Part shown: positions 1 through 8,206 of the stretch, one piece after another | How the letters are laid out: each line of letters opens with the position of its first letter | How positions within the stretch are numbered: the first letter of the stretch is position 1 | From: Aquificaceae bacterium | GTDB lineage: Bacteria > Aquificota > Aquificia > Aquificales > Aquificaceae | Reading direction: 5' to 3' | Assembly (NCBI GenBank): GCA_025057455.1 | Contig: JANWWY010000007.1 | Coordinates: 1 to 51,394, forward strand | Length of the DNA: 51,394 nucleotides | The notes under the pieces: model-generated | Told to the model about the DNA's origin: nothing | Databases searched by the model: none | Seen by the model: the letters and a program-made list of their open reading frames with translations, nothing else | Made by a program: the position numbers and the translations under genes

Positions 1-1
1 A

Positions 2-67
2 AAGGAAGCTGGCAGGAATAGGGTAGTGAGGTTTAAGCCTGAGTTTTGGAAGGAGGATCAATATTAG
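2..67 (+). CDS. C-terminal end of a probable GGDEF (diguanylate cyclase-like) protein, partial
   Basis: An open frame enters from the left edge and stops at TAG 65-67, giving 21 residues that begin KEAGRNRVV. That string closely matches the last conserved block of GGDEF domains (an A-K-x-A-G-R-N-x-V pattern), so the upstream gene probably ends in a diguanylate cyclase domain. The active-site GGDEF motif lies outside the window, so activity cannot be judged. The stop is 12 bases before the mutS2 start on the same strand. The call rests on a very short match and could be wrong. Confidence 0.5.
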   Translation, partial: KEAGRNRVVRFKPEFWKEDQY

Positions 68-79
68 AATATTCTACAG

Positions 80-2338
80 ATGAGGGAAAGGGACTTAATA
101 AAGCTTGAGTTTTTTCAGCTTTTGGAAAGGATAAAGGTATATGCCAATTCAAAAGCTACAGAAAGGTTTATAGACAACACAAGACCCACTACCGAAAAAC
201 AGGCTTTGGAGGATACCATAAGACTTGTTGAAGACTTCATGAAGGTATCTAAGAACCTCAATCTCTACAATTTTGAAGATGCGGAAGACCTTATAAAAAG
301 GACATCCATAAAGGATTATGTGATAACTGTGGAAGAGGCTCTAACCCTTTTAAAGATTATGAGGCTTGTAAAGGAACTTAGAAAGTCTCTGGGTGAAAAG
401 GTGCAAGAATACAAGAGCTTAGCTCAGCTGACAAAGAGCCTTTATCTCTTCAATTCTTTGGAAAGTGCCATTGAGTCTGTTGTAGACCCAAGGGGTTTTG
501 TTAAGGATTCCGCCAGCGAGGACCTTAAAGATATAAGAAGTAAGATAAGAGATACGGAGAAGGAGATTCTTAAGAGGCTTGAGTCGGTTTTTTCAAGACC
601 TGATGCGGACAGAGTTTTCTCTGACAAGTTTGTGGCCTACAAAAATGGTAGGTATGTTTTGCCGGTAAAGACTTCTGAGGTAAAAAAGATTGTGGGGGTT
701 GTGCACGGAACTTCATCTTCTGGCTTTACCACTTACGTAGAGCCTCAAAGTGTCATAGAACTCAACAACAGGCTCGCAACCTTGAGGGACGAGGAGGAAG
801 ATGAAGTAAAACGAATCCTCAGAAATCTGACATCTTACATAGGAGAACAATCTCATAAACTCCTGGAAGCCTTCAGAACTTTGGTAAGGGTAGACTATCT
901 TTATGCCCTGAGCAGGTTTTCCGAAGAATACCACGGAAAGTTTCCTAAAATTGGCAACCACGTAGAACTGATTGGTGTAAGACACCCTATGCTCGTTTTC
1001 ATAAGAGAGGACACGGTGCCAGTGGACATAGTCATAAAGGGGAAAAGAGGGCTTTTGCTCACAGGACCTAACACGGGGGGCAAAACAGTAGCTTTAAAGA
1101 CTCTGGGGCTATGCAGTCTTCTCTTTCAGTCAGGCATACCCATACCTGTAGAGGAAGCCACATTACCCATATTTGAGAAAATATTCGTGGACATAGGAGA
1201 TGAGCAAAGCATAGAACAAAACCTCTCAACTTTTTCTTCTCACATGACCAACATAGCGGAGTTCTTGCCCTTTGTGGATGACAAGACTCTGGTGCTTTTG
1301 GACGAGCTGGGTTCAGGAACTGACCCTGTAGAGGGTTCAGCCTTGGGTATAGCCTTGCTGGAATACCTAAGAGAAAAAAGAGCCTTTACCTTTGCCACAA
1401 CTCATCACACACCCATAAAGGTTTATGCCCTCAACTCCGACTACTACACTCCTGCAAGCACCCTCTTTGATAAAGAGAGTCTAAAACCGCTATACAAAAT
1501 AGTTTACGATGCTGTTGGCGAAAGCATGGCCTTTGTGGTAGCTCAGAGGTGTGGCGTGCCAGAGGAAGTAGTCCGAAAGGCAAGAGAGTTTCTCCCTTCA
1601 GGCTTTGAAGAATACTTTACCGCAAGGCAGACCCTTGAGGAGTACATACAAGAGTACAGGGAAAAACTAAAAGAGCTGGACGAGGAAAGAAAGAGGCTTG
1701 AAGAGCTTTTCATAGAGCAAGAGAGAAAGACAGAAGAGCTTGAAAGGAGGAAAAGGGAAGAAATCAAAAAAGCTGTTGAAGAGATAAAGAGTAGGTTTGA
1801 GGAATTTCTCTTAGAGGCTCAAAGTCATGTAAGGAGTTTAAGAGACAGACAAAGGCTAAAGGAGCTTTTCAGGGAAAGGGTAGAAAGCCTTTACGGAGAG
1901 GAGGAGTTAACTATACAGGTGGGTGATTGGGTTGAATTTATGGGGTCAAAGGGCAAGGTAGTTGAGCTAAGGGACGACAGAGCCAGCGTGCTTTTTGGGG
2001 GTGTGAAGGCTTGGGTCAGGTTATCTGACCTAAAAAGGGCAGAACCACCACCAGAAGAAAAAGTCGTAGAAAAGGTGCTTGAGTTTAAAAAAAGCTCTCC
2101 ATCGGAGATAAACCTAACTGGGTTTACTGTAGAGGAAGCATTAACAAAGTTAGAGCTTTTTCTTCAGGAAGCCCACAGTATGGGGCTCAAGTCCGTAAAG
2201 ATTATCCACGGATATGGGACGTTGAAAAAGGCGGTTCAGGAGTTTCTCTCCTCTTCACCCTTGGTAGTGTTTCACAGAGAGGGTTATCCAAAAGAGGGAG
2301 GTGCGGGCACCTCCCTCGTATACCTTAACAAAGATTAG
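80..2338 (+). CDS. mutS2: MutS2 family ATPase with C-terminal Smr domain
   Basis: 752 residues, normal for MutS2, a MutS-related ATPase linked to suppression of recombination and to ribosome rescue. An N-terminal core domain (about 1-290) precedes the ABC-type ATPase with Walker A GPNTGGKT at 329-336 and the Walker B/signature stretch DELGSGTDP near 410. A charged coiled coil spans about 515-600 and an Smr domain lies at about 670-752. In the Smr domain the usual acidic LDLR/DLRG motif reads INLTG (Asn678) and HGxGxG is reduced to HGYGT (710-714), so its nuclease activity is uncertain. The ATG at 80 has the SD-like AAGGAGGA far away (50-57), whereas TAGAAT at 65-70 lies close upstream, so a near-leaderless start is possible. 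The 3' end overlaps convergent sqr by 4 bases. Confidence 0.95.
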   Translation: MRERDLIKLEFFQLLERIKVYANSKATERFIDNTRPTTEKQALEDTIRLVEDFMKVSKNLNLYNFEDAEDLIKRTSIKDYVITVEEALTLLKIMRLVKELRKSLGEKVQEYKSLAQLTKSLYLFNSLESAIESVVDPRGFVKDSASEDLKDIRSKIRDTEKEILKRLESVFSRPDADRVFSDKFVAYKNGRYVLPVKTSEVKKIVGVVHGTSSSGFTTYVEPQSVIELNNRLATLRDEEEDEVKRILRNLTSYIGEQSHKLLEAFRTLVRVDYLYALSRFSEEYHGKFPKIGNHVELIGVRHPMLVFIREDTVPVDIVIKGKRGLLLTGPNTGGKTVALKTLGLCSLLFQSGIPIPVEEATLPIFEKIFVDIGDEQSIEQNLSTFSSHMTNIAEFLPFVDDKTLVLLDELGSGTDPVEGSALGIALLEYLREKRAFTFATTHHTPIKVYALNSDYYTPASTLFDKESLKPLYKIVYDAVGESMAFVVAQRCGVPEEVVRKAREFLPSGFEEYFTARQTLEEYIQEYREKLKELDEERKRLEELFIEQERKTEELERRKREEIKKAVEEIKSRFEEFLLEAQSHVRSLRDRQRLKELFRERVESLYGEEELTIQVGDWVEFMGSKGKVVELRDDRASVLFGGVKAWVRLSDLKRAEPPPEEKVVEKVLEFKKSSPSEINLTGFTVEEALTKLELFLQEAHSMGLKSVKIIHGYGTLKKAVQEFLSSSPLVVFHREGYPKEGGAGTSLVYLNKD

Positions 2339-3627
2339 CAGGCAGAGCCTGGGGAGCCAGAACAGTTGGAACACAGATGTATGGGATGTACCTTCAAAAG
2401 CAGTTCAAGACCCTTCTCCTCAAACCACGGTGACACGTCACCGCGCCTTACCTTCCAAAGGAAGTATTTTTCGAAAATAGACTTTACGTAGTGCATCACG
2501 GCACCCTTTCTGTAGAGTACCGCAGACCTTGGTGGTAAGACTGGGTCTGCAAAGAAGGCCATAGCATCACCACCCATATCCGCTATGCATATGGCTGACA
2601 GCTCTGGAGCGTATCTGTCTGGGTTGTTCCTTATATCGTTGACTATGTTGTGAGCCACAGCAAGTGCCATCTGCTCTATCATCATACCTGTTTTAGGTGC
2701 ACCCGTTGGTATGGGCGTTTGCTCTACAGGGGGTATTGCGGTAACGACACCTACTCCGAATATGTTCTTGTATGTGGGATTTTGAAAACACCTGTTGACT
2801 ATAACCATTTTGTTGGCTGGGTTTGCAACTTTATCGCCGGCGGACTGTACCACCTCAGGTCCCATAAACCTAGGCATGAGCATGGAAAGCTTAGCGGGCT
2901 GTTCGTAGGTTTTCCCTTCAAGGTCTTCGTATATAACCTTATCGGCCTCTACCTTGGTAATTTTTACGTTGGAGACCCACTTTATGCTCCTTTCTGCCAT
3001 TAAGTCTTCCATTAGCCTTCTTGAAGGTCCTACACCCCCAAGACCCATATGTCCCACGTAGGGTTCAGAGGTTATGTAAGTTATGGGCACCTTGTGCCTA
3101 ATCCCCCTTTTTCTTAATTCATGATGGAGCATAAAGGCAAACTCGTAGGCAGGACCAAAACAGCTAACGCCCGGTATTGCACCAACCACAACGGGACCTG
3201 GGTCCTTGTAAAAGCCTTCCAGCTTCTTCTGGAGCTCCACGGCATGCTCGGCGGTACAAACTGACGTAGAATACTGTTCCTGACCCTCTGCACCAAAGAC
3301 CAGCTTCGGACCTGTGGCTATAACAAGATAGTCGTACTCTACGCTTTTACCACCTTTTGTTTTTACCTTGTTAGCCTCCGGGTCTATGCTTTCTGCATCT
3401 TCGTTTATAAACTCTATACCGTGCTTTGGAAGCAATCCAGCCAAGGGTATGCTTATGTCTTCAAACCTTCTCCAGCCAAGGGCAAGATGGGGGTAAGAGG
3501 GTGTAAAGCCAAAGTAGGGTCTTCCCGAAATCACGGTAACCCTTAGGTTTTTGTGCAACTTCTTGAGGTTATAAGCGGTAGCTATACCACCTATGCCACC
3601 ACCTATGACTACCACATGCTTTTCCAT
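2335..3627 (-). CDS. sqr: Sulfide:quinone oxidoreductase, Aquifex type
   Basis: 430-residue flavoprotein that oxidises sulfide to polysulfur and passes electrons to the quinone pool at the periplasmic face of the membrane. It opens with the FAD-binding Rossmann motif GGGIGGIATA (9-18). Cysteines fall at 124, 156 and 347, the positions known in Aquifex aeolicus SQR: 156 and 347 carry the polysulfide chain and 124 is the flavin-linked residue. The C-terminus is Cys/Gly/Ser rich (CSNCSGSPGSAC), and there is no signal peptide. ATG at 3627 follows a good SD (GGAGG, plus-strand 3635-3639). It is divergent from petABC, whose product would reoxidise the quinol formed here. Confidence 0.97.
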   Translation of the reverse strand: MEKHVVVIGGGIGGIATAYNLKKLHKNLRVTVISGRPYFGFTPSYPHLALGWRRFEDISIPLAGLLPKHGIEFINEDAESIDPEANKVKTKGGKSVEYDYLVIATGPKLVFGAEGQEQYSTSVCTAEHAVELQKKLEGFYKDPGPVVVGAIPGVSCFGPAYEFAFMLHHELRKRGIRHKVPITYITSEPYVGHMGLGGVGPSRRLMEDLMAERSIKWVSNVKITKVEADKVIYEDLEGKTYEQPAKLSMLMPRFMGPEVVQSAGDKVANPANKMVIVNRCFQNPTYKNIFGVGVVTAIPPVEQTPIPTGAPKTGMMIEQMALAVAHNIVNDIRNNPDRYAPELSAICIADMGGDAMAFFADPVLPPRSAVLYRKGAVMHYVKSIFEKYFLWKVRRGDVSPWFEEKGLELLLKVHPIHLCSNCSGSPGSAC

Positions 3628-3784
3628 AACCTAACCTCCGTACAGTAATTTAGCATGTCTTATAATTATATAAGTTTTTGCTTATAATGGTAGGAAAAGG
3701 TAAATAAAATGTAAAAATATATGTGGAACATGCACCTTGGATTATATAATTAAAATGTTATGAACTTTATCAGGAGGTAATGTC
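3628..3784. promoter_or_regulatory. Divergent sqr / petABC promoter region
   Basis: 157-base A+T-rich spacer between two divergent respiratory units. On the plus strand TATAAT at 3745-3750 is a plausible -10 for petA, followed by the SD AGGAGGT at 3772-3778. On the minus strand TATAAT (plus 3665-3670) is a plausible -10 for sqr, 37 bases before its ATG. No convincing -35 is seen for either. The stretch 3659-3674 is a near-palindrome of TTATAA-like sequence and might be an operator, but this is only a guess. Confidence 0.55.
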
Positions 3785-4303
3785 ATGGAAACCTCAAGAA
3801 GAGACCTTCTTGGTCTCGCAATAGGTGGGCTTGGAGCCTTAGGAGTCGTAGGCGTCCTCTACCCCATTGTAAAAACCCTTGCACCAAGTGCCGCATCCCT
3901 CGCTGGCGCCCTTGTGGAAGTGGATATAAGCAGTATTCCAGAGGGACAGATAAGGACGGTCTCTTGGAAGGGTAAGCCCGTTTTCATAGTTAGGCTTCCC
4001 CAGGGGTTTCAATGGTCTGGTAAGCCAAAAGAGGAAAAGAACTCCAAGCTACTCCAGGGTCAGGGAATTTTTGCTCTCGTTGCAGTTTGCACGCATCTTG
4101 GCTGTGTTCCACTATGGAAACCTCAGGGTGAGGCTGAATTTAACTATCCAGTATTCCATTGCCCCTGCCACGGAGGCTTCTACTCACCATGGGGTGATGT
4201 GATAGCGGGTCCACCTCCAAGGTCCTTGCATTTGCCTCCTCAGGCAATAAAGGATGGCAAGCTCGTAATAGGTGAGGCAGGCTTTATAAAAGAGCTTACA
4301 TAA
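3785..4303 (+). CDS. petA: Rieske iron-sulfur subunit of cytochrome bc1
   Basis: 172 residues. The N-terminus ETSRRDLLG is a twin-arginine motif followed by a hydrophobic segment (about 11-34) that serves as membrane anchor, as in other bc1 Rieske proteins exported by Tat. The 2Fe-2S site is complete: C102-T-H104-L-G-C107 and C126-P-C128-H129. The two loop cysteines 107 and 128 are available for the structural disulfide. It takes an electron from quinol at the Qo site and hands it to cytochrome c1. It is first in the petA-petB-petC operon with a strong SD. Confidence 0.96.
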   Translation: METSRRDLLGLAIGGLGALGVVGVLYPIVKTLAPSAASLAGALVEVDISSIPEGQIRTVSWKGKPVFIVRLPQGFQWSGKPKEEKNSKLLQGQGIFALVAVCTHLGCVPLWKPQGEAEFNYPVFHCPCHGGFYSPWGDVIAGPPPRSLHLPPQAIKDGKLVIGEAGFIKELT

Positions 4304-4316
4304 AGGAGGTGTAAAT

Positions 4317-5528
4317 ATGCTTGGAAGAATAGGAAGGTGGATAGACGAAAGGGCTCACCTATCTGAGCTTTGGCAGTCTCAGATGGTGGACTACAAAGTC
4401 CCCAAAAACCTAACCTTCCCCTACGCCTTTGGTATAATGGCATTGGTTGCCTTTGCCATTCAGGTCATCTCCGGTATCTTCCTCACCATGTACTATCAAC
4501 CTAACGTACATACAGCTTTTGATAGTGCCAATTACACCATAATGAAAGAAGTCCCATTCATGTGGCTTGTAAGGCATGTGCACGCAGCGGGTGCAAACTT
4601 TTTCCTTGCGGTAGTTTACCTTCACATATTCACTGGTATATACTATAACGCGTACAAAAAGCCGAGAGAGCTCACTTGGATAGTGGGTTGGGTCATATAC
4701 TTTGTCCTGCTTACAACAGCCTTGACGGGCTATCTACTTCCTTGGGGTCAGCTTTCCTACTGGGGCATGGTGGTAACCGCAGAAATACCCACCTCCATAG
4801 ACTCAGCTCCCATAATCGGTAAGTTAAAAATAGGTGAAACCATATCCATATGGATGAAGGGAGGATACGAAATAGGGCAGATAACCTTAGGAAGGTTCTT
4901 TGGTCTTCATATATGGCTTCTGCCCCTAATACTTCTTCTACTACTGAGCATACATCTTTACCTGGTGCGTGCCGCTGGCATATCCAATCCAGAAGGAATA
5001 GAAATAGACAAGAAAAAGGAAGGCGTACCCTTTCATCCCTACATGACGCTCAAAGAGGGTGCCTATGTGATGGGCTATCTTGCGGTATTCTTCTTCTTTG
5101 TGTTCTTCCATATGAGCCACTTCCTGCCTGCGGATAACTATGACCCGGCAGACCCCTTCAAGACGCCCGCACACATAGCTCCCGAGTGGTATTTACTTGC
5201 TTACTACACCATATTTAGGTCAATACCCGATAAGTTTTTGGGCTTTGTCGCCTTTAACCTTACGTTAGTTCTGCTACTTTTACTTCCTTTCCTTGACTTT
5301 TCACCTCTAAAGAGTGCCAGGAGGAGACCTCTCTTCCTTATTATGTTCATAGTGTTTGTAATATCTTCCATGGTGCTAACCGTATTGGGAACCATGCCAC
5401 CTACTCCTACGAACGCTTTGCTGGGTCTTATATTTACCGCTACTCTTTTTGCCTTCTTCCTATCACTACCCATAATATCCCTGATAGAGTGGGGCTGGTA
5501 CAAAGCCAGAGGAGGTGAGAAGAAATGA
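4317..5528 (+). CDS. petB: Cytochrome b of the bc1 complex (unsplit)
   Basis: 403 residues with about eight hydrophobic segments, the full-length unsplit cytochrome b. Heme ligands are H89/H103 in helix B and H198/H213 in helix D. The pairs are 14 and 15 apart, so helix D has the b6-type spacing (14 intervening residues) rather than the mitochondrial 13. The Qo-site motif is PEWY within HIAPEWYLLAYY. The start has AAGGAGG just upstream in the 13-base gap after petA. The stop overlaps the petC start as ATGA. It is the quinol-oxidising core subunit and would accept electrons delivered by Sqr. Confidence 0.97.
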   Translation: MLGRIGRWIDERAHLSELWQSQMVDYKVPKNLTFPYAFGIMALVAFAIQVISGIFLTMYYQPNVHTAFDSANYTIMKEVPFMWLVRHVHAAGANFFLAVVYLHIFTGIYYNAYKKPRELTWIVGWVIYFVLLTTALTGYLLPWGQLSYWGMVVTAEIPTSIDSAPIIGKLKIGETISIWMKGGYEIGQITLGRFFGLHIWLLPLILLLLLSIHLYLVRAAGISNPEGIEIDKKKEGVPFHPYMTLKEGAYVMGYLAVFFFFVFFHMSHFLPADNYDPADPFKTPAHIAPEWYLLAYYTIFRSIPDKFLGFVAFNLTLVLLLLLPFLDFSPLKSARRRPLFLIMFIVFVISSMVLTVLGTMPPTPTNALLGLIFTATLFAFFLSLPIISLIEWGWYKARGGEKK

Positions 5529-6157
5529 TTAAGACTGTATTCTTTACAGGGATAACCCTTATCTTTTTCTACATTATATGGATTCACAACATCTTTGCCC
5601 ATCGTGAAAAGTACGAAATGCCCGCCCAATACGCAAAAATAGCGGATGATGTCAAGAGCTACGCAAAAGAGGGTAAACAACTCTTTGAACAGAATTGTCA
5701 AGCCTGTCATTCTGTTAGATACGATGCGGTCTATATAAGCTCAGTGCAGGCAAACCCCAAACTCCAAACACTCCAGGAAAAGTACGGGAAAGTGCTTCCA
5801 AGGGATGTTTACGAAGCTGTCTTTTATGAGGACCTCATGGCTCTCAAACAATCCTTTGGAAAGGTGCCTCCAGACCTATCTACTATTTATTTAGTCAAGG
5901 GGAAGGAGTATCTGTTTAACTTTACCTTGGAACCTCAAAAGGTTTTGCCTGGCACATCTATGCCAGCGGTCATGACAGGAAGACCAGAAGAAACCGCAAA
6001 GATAATCGCCTACCTGAAATCTGTGGCAGAGCCGAGCCCAGAGGAAAAGAACAAAAGGATGCTAATGGGTGTGGGCACCATCGCCTACCTTATAGTTATG
6101 GGAGTCCTCCTCTGGCTGTGGAGGGGCAGAATCCTTAGGAAGATGGGCTTGCACTAA
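5525..6157 (+). CDS. petC: Cytochrome c1-type monoheme subunit of bc1
   Basis: 210 residues with an N-terminal hydrophobic segment (about 5-22), one heme c site C58-Q-A-C61-H62 and a likely sixth ligand Met146 in GTSMPA. A second membrane helix spans about 184-203 near the C-terminus. It is shorter than mitochondrial c1 but has the same order of heme motif, Met and C-terminal anchor. It is translationally coupled to petB by a 4-base ATGA overlap. Its 3' end overlaps the convergent glycosylase gene by 23 bases. It should pass electrons from the Rieske centre to a soluble cytochrome c. Confidence 0.93.
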   Translation: MIKTVFFTGITLIFFYIIWIHNIFAHREKYEMPAQYAKIADDVKSYAKEGKQLFEQNCQACHSVRYDAVYISSVQANPKLQTLQEKYGKVLPRDVYEAVFYEDLMALKQSFGKVPPDLSTIYLVKGKEYLFNFTLEPQKVLPGTSMPAVMTGRPEETAKIIAYLKSVAEPSPEEKNKRMLMGVGTIAYLIVMGVLLWLWRGRILRKMGLH

Positions 6158-6785
6158 GGCAGAAACTATTTAAGGGGCACTCCCCACACAGGGGCGTGCT
6201 CCTACAAAATCTCTTCGCATGCTCGTCGATAAGTGCGTGGAATTCCTTGTAAACTTGTAAATCCTCTGGTAAGTTTGACTGGAAAAAAAGTCTGAGCTTT
6301 TCATAATTTCCGTCAATCCCCATAAATCTTTTCATAAACCTTTGCGTGTACTTGTCTATCACAAAGCTTAGCCTGTTTCCAGCGTATAGAAGTATGGCAT
6401 CTGCAGTTTCCCTACCTATGCCCTCAACCCTTAAAAGCTCGTCCCTTTCTACCCAGCATACCCTTTCCGTAGGATTAAAGAATTCCGCTACATGCTTTAA
6501 CCTTGTGGCTTTAAGATTGTAAAAGCCTGCAGGCTTTATAAGTTCCTTTAGTTTTTCCTCATTGGACCACCTTACAAAGCTCAGGCTTAACTCTCCCTCT
6601 CTCTTTAGATTTTCCAAAGCTTTCTCTACATTCTTCCAGCTTGTGTTTTGAGTTAGCACCGCACCTATTATTACTTCGTCCCTTGGGTCTGTTCCCCTTG
6701 AAAGGTGATACTCCACATCTACGGGCCACCAGCCCTGAGGACCGTATAGCTCAAGGAAAAGATAGTAGAGCCTTTCTAACTTCAT
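6135..6785 (-). CDS. Endonuclease III-like HhH-GPD DNA glycosylase with Fe-S cluster motif
   Basis: 216 residues from ATG 6785, which has a GGGAGAGG SD 8-10 bases upstream; ATGs at 6794, 6809 and 6827 are in frame but less well placed. The N-terminus (LYGPQGWWPVD) and LTQNTSW block match the thermophile branch of the Nth/MutY superfamily. The helix-hairpin-helix reads VEGIGRETA, where the lyase Lys of EndoIII (GxGRKTA) is Glu126. The catalytic Asp is kept as Asp144 (VIDKY). The C-terminal cluster motif is C-x5-C-x2-C-x5-C. This suggests a monofunctional base glycosylase; the substrate is unknown. It overlaps the upstream kinase-like gene by 35 bases. Confidence 0.88.
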   Translation of the reverse strand: MKLERLYYLFLELYGPQGWWPVDVEYHLSRGTDPRDEVIIGAVLTQNTSWKNVEKALENLKREGELSLSFVRWSNEEKLKELIKPAGFYNLKATRLKHVAEFFNPTERVCWVERDELLRVEGIGRETADAILLYAGNRLSFVIDKYTQRFMKRFMGIDGNYEKLRLFFQSNLPEDLQVYKEFHALIDEHAKRFCRSTPLCGECPLNSFCLSASPSS

Positions 6786-7338
6786 GGTAAACATCCTCTC
6801 CCTTTGCATACCTTCTTCCCAGAGCAATAGCCTCCTCAGGTTTTATAAAGCCTTCCCTTGAAAGAAGCTGCAAAAACTGGCTTAGGTTGTGCCTCTTTCT
6901 CACCTTTAGACTTCCTCTTTCAAAGTCTACTAGATATACCTCAAGACCGTCCCCTATAAGTGTGTTCTTGTCAAGCCTATGAAGCTCGTCCTTGTTTATG
7001 CCAAGCCTGTCAAGAGTCTCAATAAGGTCAAGCACTTTAAGATATACAACGACCTTCTGACTGTGATTTAAGCTAACCTTTTCTATAGGCTTGCCTTTTA
7101 TAAACTCGTACAGGATGAAGTCTTCACCGCTGGTAATAATTTGAGGAAAGCCTTTTATGCCCTTCAAAAGTTCTAATATTTGTGCTTCCTTTCTTATTGC
7201 TCTTTCTCTGTCTTTGTCCTTTGCCACTTTTATGGCTACCTCCGCCCCACGCCAGAGTGCCTTGTATATGTATCCTCGCCAGCCTTTACTGAAAAGCTCT
7301 AAATTCTCCAAACTACCCCTTAGCTCTTCAAACTTCAC
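6751..7338 (-). CDS. Small protein kinase-like protein (COG2112 type)
   Basis: 195 residues starting at GTG 7338. It shows a minimal kinase fold: the Lys of AIKVAK, a Glu helix (RKEAQILELL), the catalytic-loop-like HRLDKNTLIG and a DFERG in place of DFG. This matches the predicted Ser/Thr kinase family COG2112, which is common in archaea and thermophiles and has no established substrate. The start lies inside the end of the copper-chaperone gene (11-base overlap) and its end overlaps the glycosylase gene. All of mobA through the glycosylase is therefore likely one transcript. Kinase activity is inferred from motifs only. Confidence 0.75.
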   Translation of the reverse strand: MKFEELRGSLENLELFSKGWRGYIYKALWRGAEVAIKVAKDKDRERAIRKEAQILELLKGIKGFPQIITSGEDFILYEFIKGKPIEKVSLNHSQKVVVYLKVLDLIETLDRLGINKDELHRLDKNTLIGDGLEVYLVDFERGSLKVRKRHNLSQFLQLLSREGFIKPEEAIALGRRYAKGEDVYHEVRKALLSFP

Positions 7339-7540
7339 CCACTACCCTGTAGCCCCATTCTTCGACCGCAGACTTAAGCATATGAAAGGGTATGTCTTCC
7401 TCCGATTGAACACGTACCTTGCCCTCTTCCAAACTTACTTCCACGTGAGATACGCCCTCAAGGGAGAAAATAGCCCTCTTTACAGTTTCAGCACAATGCT
7501 GACAGGTCATTCCCTCAACCTTAAAAACCTTTTCCGCCAT
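7328..7540 (-). CDS. Copper chaperone / HMA domain protein
   Basis: 70 residues forming a single heavy-metal-associated domain with the metal site G-M-T-C13-Q-H-C16. The ferredoxin-like fold pattern is complete, and the size equals CopZ-type chaperones. It is probably cytosolic and delivers Cu(I) to a P-type ATPase, but no such ATPase is in this window. It overlaps mobA by 20 bases at its start and the kinase-like gene by 11 at its end. Confidence 0.88.
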   Translation of the reverse strand: MAEKVFKVEGMTCQHCAETVKRAIFSLEGVSHVEVSLEEGKVRVQSEEDIPFHMLKSAVEEWGYRVVGEV

Positions 7541-8123
7541 AGGATTTTAATATATGCTCAAGGTCCTGCTTAGTGTTTATGTTAATAAATGAGACTAACT
7601 CTGGGTCTTCCTCCAATATTTCACCTTCATCTAACTCTTTATGAGGTACACTCTCCACGAAATCAACCACCTTTTTGCCCCCAGAGCTTATGTAAGCTTC
7701 AACCATGGGTAAAAGACTCTTGTAGTATACACCGGGCAAGGGATAAAGCCTCCCCTTTATTCTGAAAACTGTCAGAGGTGGCTCAGATTTATGTACTAAC
7801 TTCTTTATTACACCGTCTTTTAGAGCTGGCATGTCTCCAGCTACTATGAGACACCTGTCCTCCCCGAGGCTTTTGACGGCAGTGTATATGCCCGAAAGGG
7901 CAAGCTGCTCCTCCAATAAGTCCTCTAATATCTCCACCCCTTTCAAAAAGTGGAACTTTCTTCTGTCCTTAGTTAGAAGGTATACTCTTTTACAATGCCC
8001 CTTAAGGGCATCCATTGTATGTTCTATAAGCTTCTTCCCACCTAAGCTGTATAGAAGCTTATCCTCGCCAAAACGCCTACTCTGTCCTCCTGCTAATACA
8101 AAGCAATCAATCATCCGCTCCAT
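7521..8123 (-). CDS. mobA: Molybdenum cofactor guanylyltransferase
   Basis: 200 residues with the nucleotidyltransferase signature LAGGQSRRFGEDK (10-22) and a D-M motif in VAGDMPAL, as in MobA. MobA attaches GMP to molybdopterin to form the guanine dinucleotide cofactor used by DMSO-reductase-family enzymes. Start ATG 8123 has AGGA close upstream; an ATG three codons later is an alternative. A sulfite-oxidase-fold enzyme is encoded at 41876-42481, but that family normally uses the non-dinucleotide cofactor, so its link to MobA is weak. Confidence 0.88.
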   Translation of the reverse strand: MERMIDCFVLAGGQSRRFGEDKLLYSLGGKKLIEHTMDALKGHCKRVYLLTKDRRKFHFLKGVEILEDLLEEQLALSGIYTAVKSLGEDRCLIVAGDMPALKDGVIKKLVHKSEPPLTVFRIKGRLYPLPGVYYKSLLPMVEAYISSGGKKVVDFVESVPHKELDEGEILEEDPELVSFININTKQDLEHILKSYGGKGF

Positions 8124-8206
8124 TTTTCCTAACCATACTTATTCACACTTAATGAAGATAAGCTAAAAGCTTAGAAATAGCCTCGGACTTATAGTCAAAA
8201 GTGGTC

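Noticed and set aside
713-985. Long antisense open frames opposite mutS2 and many ribosomal genes
   Set aside because: They mirror the reading frames of well-supported genes, lack SDs and show no family features.
2335-2380. CSNCSGSPGSAC tail of Sqr as a metal-binding cluster site
   Set aside because: The three cysteines have no standard cluster spacing; nothing supports a cofactor there beyond cysteine content.
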